Source: Alnus glutinosa
Lineage: Eukaryota > Streptophyta > Magnoliopsida > Fagales > Betulaceae
Assembly (NCBI RefSeq): GCF_958979055.1
Contig: NC_084888.1
Span: 627,501 to 691,500, forward strand
Reading direction: 5' to 3'
DNA: 64,000 bases
Below, piece by piece: positions 32,593 through 42,514 of this stretch. Numbering within the stretch: the stretch's first letter is position 1; each line of letters starts with the position of its first letter. The notes under the pieces were generated by a model that saw only the letters and a program-made list of their open reading frames with translations, was not told where the DNA came from and did not search any database. Both the position numbers and the translations under genes were made by a program.

Positions 32593-33544
32593 TTTGAACA
32601 GCTTGGAAAAGTGAGTTATGGAGGTAATACTTGGTTGGCTTTTGGATTTTTGAGAGCTTTGTGAGAAGTGAGTTTGCACGATCGCGGGTGAGATTAACAA
32701 GGACTACTCGCTTTTGGTGGGAAATGTGTTGGGCAAATTCGTAATTACCCGATGAAGAAATAGAATATTATTGTCATTTCCGCCTTCCGGCTTGCCGAAC
32801 GCTGTCGTTTTAGTTGCCTTTTTATGATTGTGGGCCTTGTGGCGGAGTGGCGGGCCTCAAGACTTCAAGAGGGTCGAGTATGGTGAGTTTCAGTGTACGA
32901 GCGCGTGTGGGGAAATGGTTTTGGTGGTGTGATTGGTCGATAATTCTGAGAACCGGATAGGAGCTGAGGTGGATGAGAGTCAGATTCCACCAGTCCTAGT
33001 CAAATTTGGGCGAGGGCTGAATGGCTAACCATGAATTTTTTAATGAAAGTTTCTTTAAAGCCCAAATGGGCCCAATATTTACTGGGCTAATCACATTCCA
33101 CCAGTTTGTCTTGTTTATAGAATCAAGGCACGTCTTCTTTTAATTGATTTAGAAGAAAAAAAAGGCCCATCTTCTAAACTAGGACTAGAAAAAAGTTTTA
33201 AAATTTTTATTTTATTTTCAAATTAAAATAGTAAATATTTTACCATCTCAGAATTTTTCACCTTTAAAAAGTCTTTATTTCACTCCAATTCGTTATTTCT
33301 CCTACCAAAAAACTCTAATTTACGCTCTCACTTCTATGGTCTTTACTCCTAAGATTGCATTTATTTTAGGTTAAAATATTGTTTGGAAAAGGTTTTTCCC
33401 ATTTCCGATAGTTGGCACTTCTTCGTACAAACAGAAAATAGTGGTTAATAGAAAATAATTTTTGGATTAAAAGAAAAAACTTCTTTATGTAAACGTGCAC
33501 TGCCTCAATAATTCCTCTATTTGCTCATTATTATTCTAAATTTA
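32593..33544. other. 14-3-3 promoter side and spacer
   Basis: The first 200 bp should hold the 14-3-3 promoter. The segment 33055-33095 has repeated GCCCA/GGGCC elements (aaagcccaaatgggcccaat, actgggcta), typical of site II-like promoter motifs, 540 bp upstream of the ATG. The rest is AT-rich without a gene. Confidence 0.45.
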
Positions 33545-34063
33545 GGCCTAGTTTAATTTCGCAAAATAAGTCTTTAGAATAGAATGATTATTCCATTGGA
33601 ATATCTATTCCTTTATTTGATAGGGATCTATTCCTTGAAATAACTATTCCATATGAATAAATATTCTCTTATGAAGAGGAATAGCTATTCCTAAGGGAAT
33701 AAACAATATTTTTTCAAAAAAACCATTTTTTTTCTTTATTTTTTCAAATTAAAAAAAAATTAATAAAAATTAAAAACAAAGAATTTAGATCAGATCTGTG
33801 GCCGGCCACCCACAGATCTAAGGTCCAACATTTATTTATTTTAAGATTTGAGTTTTTTTTTTTATATAGAAAAAAAAAAAAGAAAAAAAAAAAGAAGAAA
33901 TTATGTAGGTTTTTTAGTAATTTTGAGTCAATTCTAATTGTGGTATATGTGTTGTCACCAAACTAAGAAATTAAAATAATTATTCCATTCCACTCAACAT
34001 CATTCTCAGTAATAATTATTCATTTTTTTAATGAAATATTCTTTCCGCGAATCAAACGAGACT
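33545..34063. mobile_element. Probable MITE with hAT-like ends
   Basis: The left end GGCCTAGTTTAATTTCGC and the reverse complement of the right end (AGTCTCGTTTGATTCGCGG) are similar. Both are followed by ggaata/attcc-rich arms (gattattccattggaat, aataattattccattcca). The centre holds a perfect palindrome built on GTGGCCGGCCAC (33801-33812), within agatctgtggccggccaccc. No target duplication was resolved, so the exact ends are uncertain. Confidence 0.5.
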
Positions 34064-34208
34064 TTAAACTCTTTTATTTCATTAATATACATTTAAATGT
34101 AAAGCCTGGTGTGTGCGTGTGTGTTTGGGCCAGACTCAGGCCGAACAGGCCGAGGCTGAACCGTTTTGCTTCATGGCCCAATAGAGAGGACGGGGAGAAA
34201 ATAAAACG

Positions 34209-34216
34209 AAACCCTA
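34209..34216 (+). promoter_or_regulatory. Telo-box (AAACCCTA) upstream of CURT1-like gene
   Basis: AAACCCTA lies 80 bp upstream of the ATG at 34296, in a locally GC-richer leader region. Telo-boxes near transcription starts are frequent in plant translation- and plastid-related genes. A second copy (aaaccctag, about 34486) falls in intron 1. Confidence 0.4.
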
Positions 34217-34295
34217 GTCGCGCACGCTTTAAAAAGGGGTTCAAACCAACAAGTCAGTCGGCATCCACGGCGCGAGGGCAGCCAAGCCTCCAGAT

Positions 34296-36441
34296 ATGGC
34301 ACTGTGCGCCACAACCCAAGCTCTCTCGAGTTTTCCCAAATGTTACAACCACACAGTCCTCACTACAAATCCTACCTGTCTCAGACCCTCTCTTCCTCTG
34401 AGGCCAACCCCACTCTCTCGCACCGCCGTGGGCCTCCACTCCCGTACGTTCTCCATCCTTTACATTTGGTACCGAATCCACACGAAACCCTAGGTTCCAT
34501 TTCCCTTACATCTTCTTTTTTTTTTATTTGTTTGATACATTGGCAGTCGATTCTTTTCAGGGTTGCTTTTTACCAGTTCATTGGCAAGAGCAACAACGTC
34601 TGAAGAAAGTTCGGGTGGAGCAAACCTGTACGCTGGTGAAGAACGCGATGGTGTAGTAACCCTGGAAGATGCTTCACCGGGTGAGATGATATTTGGTGGA
34701 ACTGTGGTAGCAGAAGTACCTGAAGAGGAGTCTCCTGGGGATGAGCAAACGCAGTCGTTTGAGCTTTTGGATAAGCTTAATATAAAGGTTCTATTCAAAT
34801 CCCTGAACTTCTAGTTTATGATTGTTCGTTGTCACACTAGTAATATTTTTGACAAAGAATTATATATTTGATAATATTTCAAATCCCTACATCTAGTGTT
34901 TTTTTTGTTTGATAATACCTTTCTTTCATAAATGATAACTGGTATTACGTTCTAATACTTTTTTCTTTATACTAATTCATTTGGTAATTTATCTCGTAGG
35001 GTTCCTTTTCTTCTGCTTTCATAATCATAAAAAAGCTATCGTGAATTTGTACTCTTTTTTTTACCTACGAGTGCTTGGATGAAAATGCAAACTTGGTTGC
35101 TATGATGATGCTTTAAATGGTTGATGGCGTTCATGGAATGCTTGATGAAAAGATCGACAGCCATGTCGATCCTGAGCGGTTACCTGAGCAACCCCAAATA
35201 TAGATTACTATTTGTCTTTTATTTGTTCTTGCTGCTATTAGTTCTATATTCATGCTATTAATATTTGTCTTTTGTAAATGTTTATTTTTTTAACTCCCCG
35301 AATTATGATGATGGAAATTTGTTGCTATGATGAATGATCAAACATTATGAAAGTTCCTATTTATAGTGGCTTGATGAAAGTCAATCCTGAGCGGTTACCT
35401 GAGCAACAGACAGTTCCTTTCAACAAAAACTCTTAAGTGATTGTTTTTGATCGTTTCCTTCTGGAAATTATGTTAATAATGCTCTCTCTTTCTCTCCCTC
35501 TTAATGTTTCCTCTTCAAGAATTATTTATTGAAGTTTTGTTTGTTTCCACTGAATCCGTTCACGTTTCTTATAAAATTGCATCATTCTTTTTCCTGTCTT
35601 GTTTCTCTGTCTATGTTTTTATATCTATTCCTTATGTAACAATATGGGTGCGTAGCGGGTATGTGATTGCCACTTCTTTCGGCTACAAGGGCTTAGATCT
35701 GAGGATCAATTTCTTGATGGCTTTGTTCTGGTGGCACACATGAATTTTGCGTCCAAAGGTCTTGGGAGGTCATCTTTATCCAGATTAGTTGCCGTGTACT
35801 TCTCTGGGTTTCCCATACCTTGGATAAATTTTATTTTTATTTATGCTCATCAAAAACATACTTGCAATTTTTTTAAATGCTCCATCCTTTTGATATTTTG
35901 TCTGGTTGAGTGCTTTTTGAATTAAATTCCCATATTTGTTTGTCATTTGATATATCTATGCTGCTGTGTCTTGCCTGTTAAAAATATGCAGTTTGACTCG
36001 GATGATGCCTATAATATTCTTTTATATGGTGGTGGTGCGTTGGTTGCAGTGTGGTTTTCATCAGTCATTGTCAGATCCATTGATTCTATTCCATTGGTGC
36101 GTATTTGTTATTTATTTTATATTAATTTTGTACTTCCTTGGTATTATGAACAAGGTTTAAATTTCTTCTTGTTAGGTAAATTGATTGATTGTTGTTGAAT
36201 GTAATGTAATTAGTTTCCCAAGCTGATGGAAGTTGTGGGCCTTGGCTACACATTCTGGTTCAGCTATCGGTATCTGATCTTTAAGGTAATTACTAATTGG
36301 GTTGGATTCGGAATTATTCCTTCATTGTTTGAGGACTCATACTAATTAGTTTCTGTCGACTTGCAGAAGAATAGGGATGAGTTGGCTACTAAAATTGAAG
36401 AGCTTAAGCAACAGGTTCTTGGTTCAAATGATGATTATTGA
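34296..36441 (+). CDS. CURVATURE THYLAKOID 1 family protein, D-like (5 exons, 208 aa)
   Basis: Small thylakoid membrane protein that bends membranes at grana margins. Exons: 34296-34443, 34561-34787, 35992-36096, 36214-36285, 36367-36441, all GT-AG, total 627 bp. Residues 1-50 are Ser/Thr/Pro-rich, fitting a plastid transit peptide. Residues 52-125 are acidic (ERDGVVTLEDASPGE, EVPEEESPGDEQTQ). The conserved core follows: FDSDDAYNILLYGGGALVAV opens the first membrane helix, then SSVIVRSIDSIPLFPKLMEV, the second helix GLGYTFWFSYRYLIFK, and an amphipathic C-terminal helix (KNRDELATKIEELKQQVLG). The long acidic stretch before the core and the SIDSIPLFPKLMEVVGLGY string resemble CURT1D more than A-C, but the subtype is a judgement by eye. 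Confidence 0.88.
35094..35407. repeat. Direct duplication inside CURT1 intron 2
   Basis: The 27-mer tcgatcctgagcggttacct-gagcaac (35166-35192) recurs with one change at 35381-35407. Each copy is preceded by 'cttgatgaaa' and, further left, 'ttgctatgatgaa/atg'. The two units are offset by about 215-230 bp. The segment is GC-richer than the rest of the intron and may derive from an inserted coding fragment; I cannot identify it. Confidence 0.6.
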
Positions 36442-38015
36442 TTGATATATGGAGGAGTCACTTGATCTTGTTCTCTCTGTTTTCCAGTGAAGGCAATATA
36501 TGTTTCTTTTTCCGTCACCATAGAAATGTAAACTGGTTTTACTTTTGACATGGAAGTAAATATATTTTGTTTTTTTACCCGCATGTAGAAAAACAAATAT
36601 TAGTCTTTTCTCCATCTTCTCTAGATTGACCAGGGAGGATACAAATGTTCACTTCATTGGATTACTTTCATACGATTTCTTGTGTCGATATTAAATTGAA
36701 GGTTTGCTAAGGTTCAGCATGCGTGCCCAAGACCTCTCAGAATGGGGGAAGAAAGAAATGCTCTGCGGTTGAGGCACTGCAGGAGGTATTTGAAGGCTCC
36801 GTTTGATTGGACAAAAAATATCTTTTTGAAAAAAGCTCTCTATTTTTGAGAATTTGGTGCGGAGTAAAATATTGATCAACATTAAAATGTTTGTAGTTGA
36901 CCAAAAAAATAACTTATGAGGCATATAATGGTTTCTCATTTGCATAGGCTATTTTTTGGCGCTCTTTCACTACTTATAGGCACTTATGAAAGAGTTATAA
37001 AGGCCTAATTATTTTCGTTTTTACACCTGCTCAGGTGGGCTTGGACACGAAGTTGCGTTTGATTTCAATTCAACTTCCAGAGTCCTATAGTCCTATTCTC
37101 ATATATGTTCTCACTGTAATATTGATTTTTTTATTTTTTGCCGTTTTTCTCGTTCTCGCATTTCTTCAATTTTTATTTTTTTTTAAAATAAAAGAAATAT
37201 TTTGCAATTTAATTTCCATGAGCAAGTGCTAGAAAATGTTTCTTGGGCTATTTCCTAGGTTATAAACAGCGAAAAAATAACATTTTTTCGACAGAAAATA
37301 CCGAAGTAAATCACTGAAAAGCTTACCAAAATATGATCCGAGAGCGTATTCAAATCCGAAATTTAGAGAATAATCGTCAATACTAATGAAGTTTAATAAA
37401 GTGGCTATTTTTGTTTTAGCTGGTGTGGAAGAGGGAAATCTTTTGTTGGAGAGTTTGAAGCCGAAATGCAAATTAATATTTATCATGATCAAGGCAATGA
37501 GTGATACTTGTTACTTGAATCCTAGTATTTTATTTCAACTTTTGGTCAAATTTGCAAAACATATTTTTGATAGTAACAAAACAACCATTCTTTCTTATAT
37601 TATTTTTTTTTTATTGTAAAATGTGATTTTCATGTGAGGACATTTTTGGTAGTTGCAGCCAAAAAGGGAAATAAATCTTAATTTATTTTATAACGGGTTT
37701 ATAGGAGTGCAAACTTAATTTATTTATTTTATAAGTGAAGATATATTATCTCGGACACCATTGCCGCTATCCCTCGTTCTTTTGTTTGGAAGGTAAGAAA
37801 AGAAAAGTTTACAGAAGTACAAATTTCTACGCTCATCATATAGTCTATTGGATTGTGGCTGAAGCTCACTCAAAAAGCACACATAAACATAAGTATAGTA
37901 CAAGGAGATACAAAATAAAAGGCATAATTGAACTTTTATTAAATTTTGTACCTTTATGTGCTCTTGGGACTTGAAATGGTCATAATGCCCTTATATCTTG
38001 TTGTAAGTGCGCGTT
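36442..38015. other. Spacer after CURT1-like gene, no gene seen
   Basis: AT-rich DNA that should begin with the CURT1-like 3' UTR. Phrases near 36800-36930 (gtttgattggacaaaaaata) and 37230-37600 look like old transposon ends. No open frame has recognisable motifs. Confidence 0.4.
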
Positions 38016-38180
38016 TAATTATAAGAAAAAAATACAATTTAGTCCTCTAAATTGCTACTTTTTCTCTTGATGGCCTTCCAAGCTTCTAAGGCTTGCACTC
38101 TAGCAATCTAAACTACCAGAACTTTTATAAAAAAAACCCCTTACCACTTCCACTCGTCATTTTTTAATTAAAAAATTTAA

Positions 38181-38795
38181 AGGAAAAGTACACATATTCC
38201 CCTCAAACTACCACTCAATTGTCAATGTATCTCCCAAACTATCAATTGTGTCAATGTTCCCCCTCAAACTATCAAAAAATGTCAATGCCCCCCCCCCATA
38301 AGACCAACAAAAAGTACCCTGATTTTTTTTGAATTAGACAAAAATGTCCTTATAAATTCAAAAAAAATAAAACTAAAAAAAAATAAAAAAAAATAAAGGT
38401 TTTTTTTTAAAATAAAAAAAAACAAACGAAAAAGAAAAGAAAAAACAGTGTTTTCATTAAATTAAAAAAAAACGACTTTTTTTTAAAAAGAAAACGATTT
38501 TTTTTAAAAAACAAAAAAACAAAAAAAAAAACTGAAAATTATAAAAACAAATTTTTTTAAAAGAAAAAAAAAAAGTTTCAAAATTTTTTTTATTATTAAA
38601 TTTGTATACCTTTTTGTTATTTTATATTTTTTTTAGTTTTTATTTTATTTTAATAATTTTATGAAGGGTATTTTTGTCGTTAGGGGGACATTTACATTTT
38701 TTAGTAGTTTATGGGAGAACATTGACACAATCGGTAGTTTTGGTAAGACATTGACAATGTAGTAGCAGTTTGAGTAAGTTATATGTACTTTTCCT
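38181..38795. mobile_element. Nested MITE, 615 bp, exact 9-bp target duplication
   Basis: It begins AGGAAAAGTACACATATTCC and ends GTACTTTTCCT. The arms pair for about 150 bp (ctcaattgtcaatgtatctc opposite aagacattgacaatgtagta; caattgtgtcaatgttcccc opposite gggagaacattgacacaatc). Both sides are flanked by AAAATTTAA (38172-38180 and 38796-38804). A 9-bp duplication indicates MULE-class mobilisation. The interior is low-complexity A/T. It sits inside the older 38016-39612 element. Confidence 0.85.
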
Positions 38796-38910
38796 AAAAT
38801 TTAAAATAAATAATTAAAAAAAACTAAAAAAATTTAAAACTAAAAACAACGTTGGGCACAATGCATACCTGTAGCTCGGCGAACTCATCTCCGCTTCTTC
38901 AAACGCGGAC

Positions 38911-39372
38911 ATGGCTAATTTCTTATCATTCAATATCTATGATATTGCTATTTCGAAGGTTATGAATGATTCTAATCTAAATTTTGTTTTATTACAAATG
39001 ACGAGCAAGTCTATCATCATTATGGAAGATCTGGATTGGTTTCTGACGGATAAATCAACGGCTGTGAGCTTGTTCATTAATGTTCATATCTATTTTTCTC
39101 TCTGTGAGTTTTTGGCATTCAAAACGTTGGCCAATAGCTACATGGAGCTCAAAGATCACAAGTTTTTATCTCAAGTGGATGATATTTTCTAGAGCAGGGC
39201 GAGCTTGAGCTCGGCCGAGATCAGCGAGCTGATGATTGCGAATCGGAATTCGTCGAGCTGGGCTATAAAATCGGTCATCACGACGTTGCAAACGGACAGT
39301 GACCGAAGGAGTGTCAAGAAGATCAGGTCGCGGTTGGGAAATAACGCTATCCCAAACACCCATATTTTTTAA
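38911..39372 (+). pseudogene. AAA-ATPase (plant BCS1-like) pseudogene fragment
   Basis: The frame from 38911 starts MANFLSFNIYDIAI and includes the Walker B region IIIMEDLDWFLTDKSTAVSL. In the intact plant mitochondrial/ER AAA-ATPase family about 70 residues should follow here. Instead it jumps directly to VHIYFSLCEFLAFKTLANSY, so there is an internal deletion. A TAG at 39190-39192 breaks the frame, after which the same frame continues as SSAEISELMIANRNSSSWAI and ends at 39372. The Walker A region upstream is unrecognisable. The GC content is well above the flanks. It lies within a diverged inverted-repeat element, which suggests transposon capture rather than local decay. Confidence 0.8.
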
Positions 39373-39616
39373 AAAATAAAAATAAATAATAATAATAATA
39401 AAATTTTAGTTTATTTATTTTTTGATTTTTTTTTATTTTCTAATTGAAAAATAACACGTTGCAGGGGTATTATGGAGATATTTCACTAAAAGATGTATTT
39501 TTCAAAGATTTTGATAGTTTAAAGAGTCAGAGTGCAAGCTTCGATAGTTTAGGGACCATTAAAAAAAAAATGTAATAATTTGAATGGCTACATTATTTTT
39601 TTCCCTTAATTATATG

Positions 39617-39867
39617 ACATATGAGAAGGCTTGGGCTTGTCTCAGCGGTGATAACATGAGCGTCTATGGAATCAAAGACAAGGGTCTCCAATATTTTGAC
39701 GAGAGCAAGTATGATAACTTGATAAGGCATACCAAACTGTGGATCTTCTTGATGAGGAAACACGCCATTGTAGTTGGTTTCGCATAGCAGAGTTAGCTAA
39801 AAGGATCGAATTCAATATTCACGTTGAAGTTGTCGTGATAAAACTAATTTTAGAGACCATTAAAGAA
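39617..39867 (+). pseudogene. Unidentified coding-like fragment with frameshift
   Basis: Two overlapping frames read YEKAWACLSGDNMSVYGIKD ... RHTKLW, then (shifted by one) DLLDEETRHCSWFRIAELAK, followed by a hydrophobic stretch. The base composition is more gene-like than the flanks and the frames join smoothly if one frameshift at about 39739-39745 is allowed. I do not recognise the protein. It sits between the AAA-ATPase element and the copia relic and is probably a broken, transposed gene piece. Confidence 0.35.
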
Positions 39868-40055
39868 GCAGAAAATAGTAAAATAATAAATAATACAATT
39901 ACACAAGATATTAAGATTTTAGTGGTTCGGCTTAATAAGCAAGCCTACATCTATTGGCAGAGAGACTTGATACACCAAAATCTCACTCCCAAGCATAAGA
40001 GAATTAATGACAATAGAAAATTTCTCTAAATTCCCTTAGTGCTAGGGAGACTCTC
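39860..40055 (-). repeat. Left direct repeat flanking gag relic (probable LTR remnant)
   Basis: This stretch (aaagaagcagaaaatagtaa, gtggttcggcttaataagca, aatctcactcccaagcataa) matches 40716-41005 in the same orientation, with clear stepwise similarity over at least 150 bp. The two copies flank the copia gag fragment, as decayed long terminal repeats would. Confidence 0.5.
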
Positions 40056-40129
40056 AAATGAAATGAAGTTACTGCCTTTTTCTATTTTTCTATGTGTTAT
40101 GAAGTTGTTGGATTGCACACTAGACAAAA

Positions 40130-40725
40130 TGATTGAATGGCTTCCATTTAATCTTGTCCTCAACTTCATAGAATTCAAAACAAATTTAATATCAACTAAA
40201 GAGATGGTATATCTACCGTACAACATTGAATTAACAAAATTATCAAACAAATCCGGTAGTGAACACAATAAAATCAAGGATTGATCATTATTATCTACTT
40301 GAATATCAATATTTTTTAAGTCCATAAGAATTTTATTAAATTCATCAAGATGATCACAAAGATGCATACCTTCCTTCATCTTGATTGTAGAGGGTATATA
40401 ACCGTTGCTTCAAATACAACCGGTTAATGAAAGACTTCTTCATATACAAGTTTTCCAGCTTCTTCCAAAGTTCAGCGACAGTTTCTTCATCGGCAACTTC
40501 TCTCAAAACTCCATATGAAAAAGACAACAAATTTGCACTGTGGGCTTTTTCTTCAAGTTCCACATATTCTCCAATTTCTTCAATTGCTTTAATACCAATT
40601 CTTTCATCGAATTGTTCTAAAATCTTCGCCAAGCCTTGTTGTCGTAACAAAGCTCACATCTTGACACGTCAAAGACTAAAACTATTTTGACCATCAAACT
40701 CTTATACTTTCAGATCACCAAAGAA
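40130..40725 (-). pseudogene. Ty1/copia retrotransposon gag fragment, broken
   Basis: On the minus strand, the reading from 40725 gives FDGQNSFSL, a stop, RVKM, a stop, then ALLRQQGLAKILEQFDERIG and ELWKKLENLYMKKSFINRLY. After a frameshift near 40375 it continues KEGMHLCDHLDEFNKILMDL, DNNDQSLILLCSLPDLFDNF and SMLYGRYTISLVDIKFVLNS. This is the UBN2/gag domain order of plant copia elements. The two early stops are TGA where the family has Trp and Arg, consistent with single transitions. No protease, integrase or reverse transcriptase follows; the left direct repeat begins right after. Confidence 0.85.
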
Positions 40726-41005
40726 GCAAAAAAATAGCAGAATAATAAATAACACAATTACGCAAAATATAAAGATTTAAGTGATTCGGCTTAATAAGCA
40801 TACATCTACCGGTGGAAACAACTTCAATAATATTTACTAACAAAAAAATAGGGTACAAAGAGTATTATGAAGAAAAAAATCACTTAAATTCAAAAGCTCT
40901 AATACAAATCTCACTATCAAGCAAAAGAAAATTATTAAAGATAAAAAATAAAAAAATAAAAAATAAAATAAAAAAAATTCTTTAAATTTCCTTAATGTCG
41001 TACGA
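40716..41005 (-). repeat. Right direct repeat flanking gag relic (probable LTR remnant)
   Basis: Matches 39860-40055 in segments (aaagaagcaaaaaaatagca, gtgattcggcttaataagca, aatctcactatcaagcaaaa, ctttaaatttccttaatgtc), with an A-rich expansion at 40937-40978. It would be the 5' terminal repeat of the minus-strand gag relic. Ends are not resolved. Confidence 0.45.
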
Positions 41006-41751
41006 CACATAAAGTCTAAAAACTTCTCTAGTAAGTAAAGTAAGAAGAGACAAATATGTAGAGATAGAACTTAGAAGAGATCCTCAGAACACAACAAATA
41101 ATAATGAGGCCCACACAAGAGTTGTTAAAGTACAAGTCATCATTACAGAGGTTTACTGCTGATGTGAAGACGATTCTACATCTTCCTTTTTGATCTACTG
41201 TTATCATTTGCCCTTTTTTTTTTTTTTTTTTCTTTCTCATTTTCCCTTATTTTTGCTAAATCATCATTTCTACTTAAATTAAGCTTAAACAAATAAAAAT
41301 GAGAAAATTTAATCGTTACATTAAAATTTTAATACTCTCTCTCATGCGTGGGATTAAACTCTCTTTTAATAAATAAAATTAAATATGTAAAATATTTAAT
41401 TGAAATGAGAGGTAAACGAAAGAGACAAAAATTTAAATTCAAAATTTTTAACTCTAATATCATGTTAATTCACAATTTTTTTAAAAAACTTAAATTAATA
41501 AAAATATATAAATTAAATCAATCCTTTAACAATTTTAATTCTTTTTATTCTACTTCCTATCACCTTTTAGGGGTGGCAGTGGGTTTAGGTGACAGGAGTT
41601 TAGGCCAGTCTTAAAAAGTGGCAGAATTTGTAAGTGTGTTGCTTCTATCTCCTGCCGATTAAAAACTATAATAATGCTACATAGCTTACTAATGCCACAT
41701 ATATATAAAACATTTAAAAAACCAAAGGTGGAAAAGGGATGGGATGGGCCT
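41006..41751. other. Intergenic DNA, no gene seen
   Basis: AT-rich spacer with a poly-T run at about 41214-41230. No coding motif was recognised. Confidence 0.4.
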
Positions 41752-41760
41752 CCCCTCTTT

Positions 41761-41904
41761 GGGAAATGATAAATATACAACCCTATCACAACTTTGGCAC
41801 AACCCCCACTCACAATGAGGTGGGACCCACGTGTATGGGCTTCACCTCATTGTGAGTGGGTTGTGCCAAAGTTGTGCAAAGGGGTTGTACCTCAATCATC
41901 TCCC
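41761..41904. mobile_element. MITE, 144 bp, near-perfect hairpin, exact 9-bp target duplication
   Basis: The arms are almost fully complementary (caactttggcacaaccccca-ctcacaatgaggtg opposite cacctcattgtgagtgggtt-gtgccaaagttg), leaving a loop of about 23 bp. The ends are GGGAAATGAT and ATCATCTCCC. Flanks are CCCCTCTTT at 41752-41760 and 41905-41913. The tight arms suggest a young insertion that could yield a stable RNA hairpin if transcribed. The ends resemble the 2881 element. Confidence 0.85.
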
Positions 41905-41934
41905 CCCCTCTTTTCATATGGTAAGGAGGTGTTT

Positions 41935-42340
41935 GACCACCCTAAAGTAGATTTACTTTAGAGGTGACTAAACTGTACCCTAATTTCGAAAGTGGTAATT
42001 GAGTCACTCATTCACCCAAGAGTGATGATTCGAGTCAACTCGAATTCCATTTTAACGAGTAACCAAACCATCATCCTCAACCTTTAAATCTCATTAAGGG
42101 ATAGTCTGATCACCCCCTAAGTTAGTAGACCTAGGGACTGGTTAGGTAACCCCTTCAACCGGGGGTGGTGGTTCAGACCAACCCGAAAGCCCTTTTGAAA
42201 AATAGCAAAACCTCGAGCCACCACCAAAATCTCTTTGAGGGATTGATCCGGTCACCCTAAATGCTAGAGAGAGGAGACCAACCCCCTTTTGCCACTTTTC
42301 TTTTTTCTTTTTTATAGTTTTTTTTTTTTTTTTTTTGGTT
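41935..42340. repeat. GC-richer repeat block, possible transposon remnant
   Basis: Recurring phrases (gaggtggtttgaccaccct-type, accctaaagtagatttactt, ggtaaccccttcaaccgggg, gagccaccaccaaaatctct, tgatccggtcaccctaa) give locally palindromic character around 41937-41965 and 42150-42240. No complete inverted repeat with a target duplication could be traced. Confidence 0.35.
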
Positions 42341-42460
42341 TGTTTGTTAAGTGTCATCTGAGATGGTATTTGGTACACGCAAATCAAATTGATAATCTTA
42401 CAAAGGATATGTACCAATTTTGTGACTTTTTAAAACTTAGGTAGCTTTTTGATAAAGAAG

Positions 42461-42464
<4 letters not shown>

Positions 42465-42514
<50 letters not shown>
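42465..42514. repeat. Compound (TC)n(AC)n microsatellite
   Basis: A TC run (42465-42504) runs directly into an AC run ending at 42514. It is expected to be length-variable. Confidence 0.9.

Larger units (their letters stand above)
38016..39612. mobile_element. Diverged inverted-repeat element carrying an AAA-ATPase fragment (Pack-MULE-like)
   Basis: The outer arms are about 140 bp. The left arm (38016-38155) contains ttagtcctctaaattgctac and ggcttgcactctagcaatct-aaactac. The reverse complement of the right arm (39450-39612) contains agcttgcactctgactcttt-aaactatc, preceded by tggtccctaaactatc. By-eye similarity is roughly 65-75%. Inside are a younger MITE (38181-38795) and a GC-rich pseudogene fragment (38911-39372). 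This is the layout of a non-autonomous element that captured a gene piece. Exact ends and target duplication were not resolved. Confidence 0.45.

Noticed and set aside
34254..34798. Minus-strand and alternate-frame ORFs over CURT1 exons 1-2
   Set aside because: They overlap real coding exons and have no splice logic or motifs of their own.
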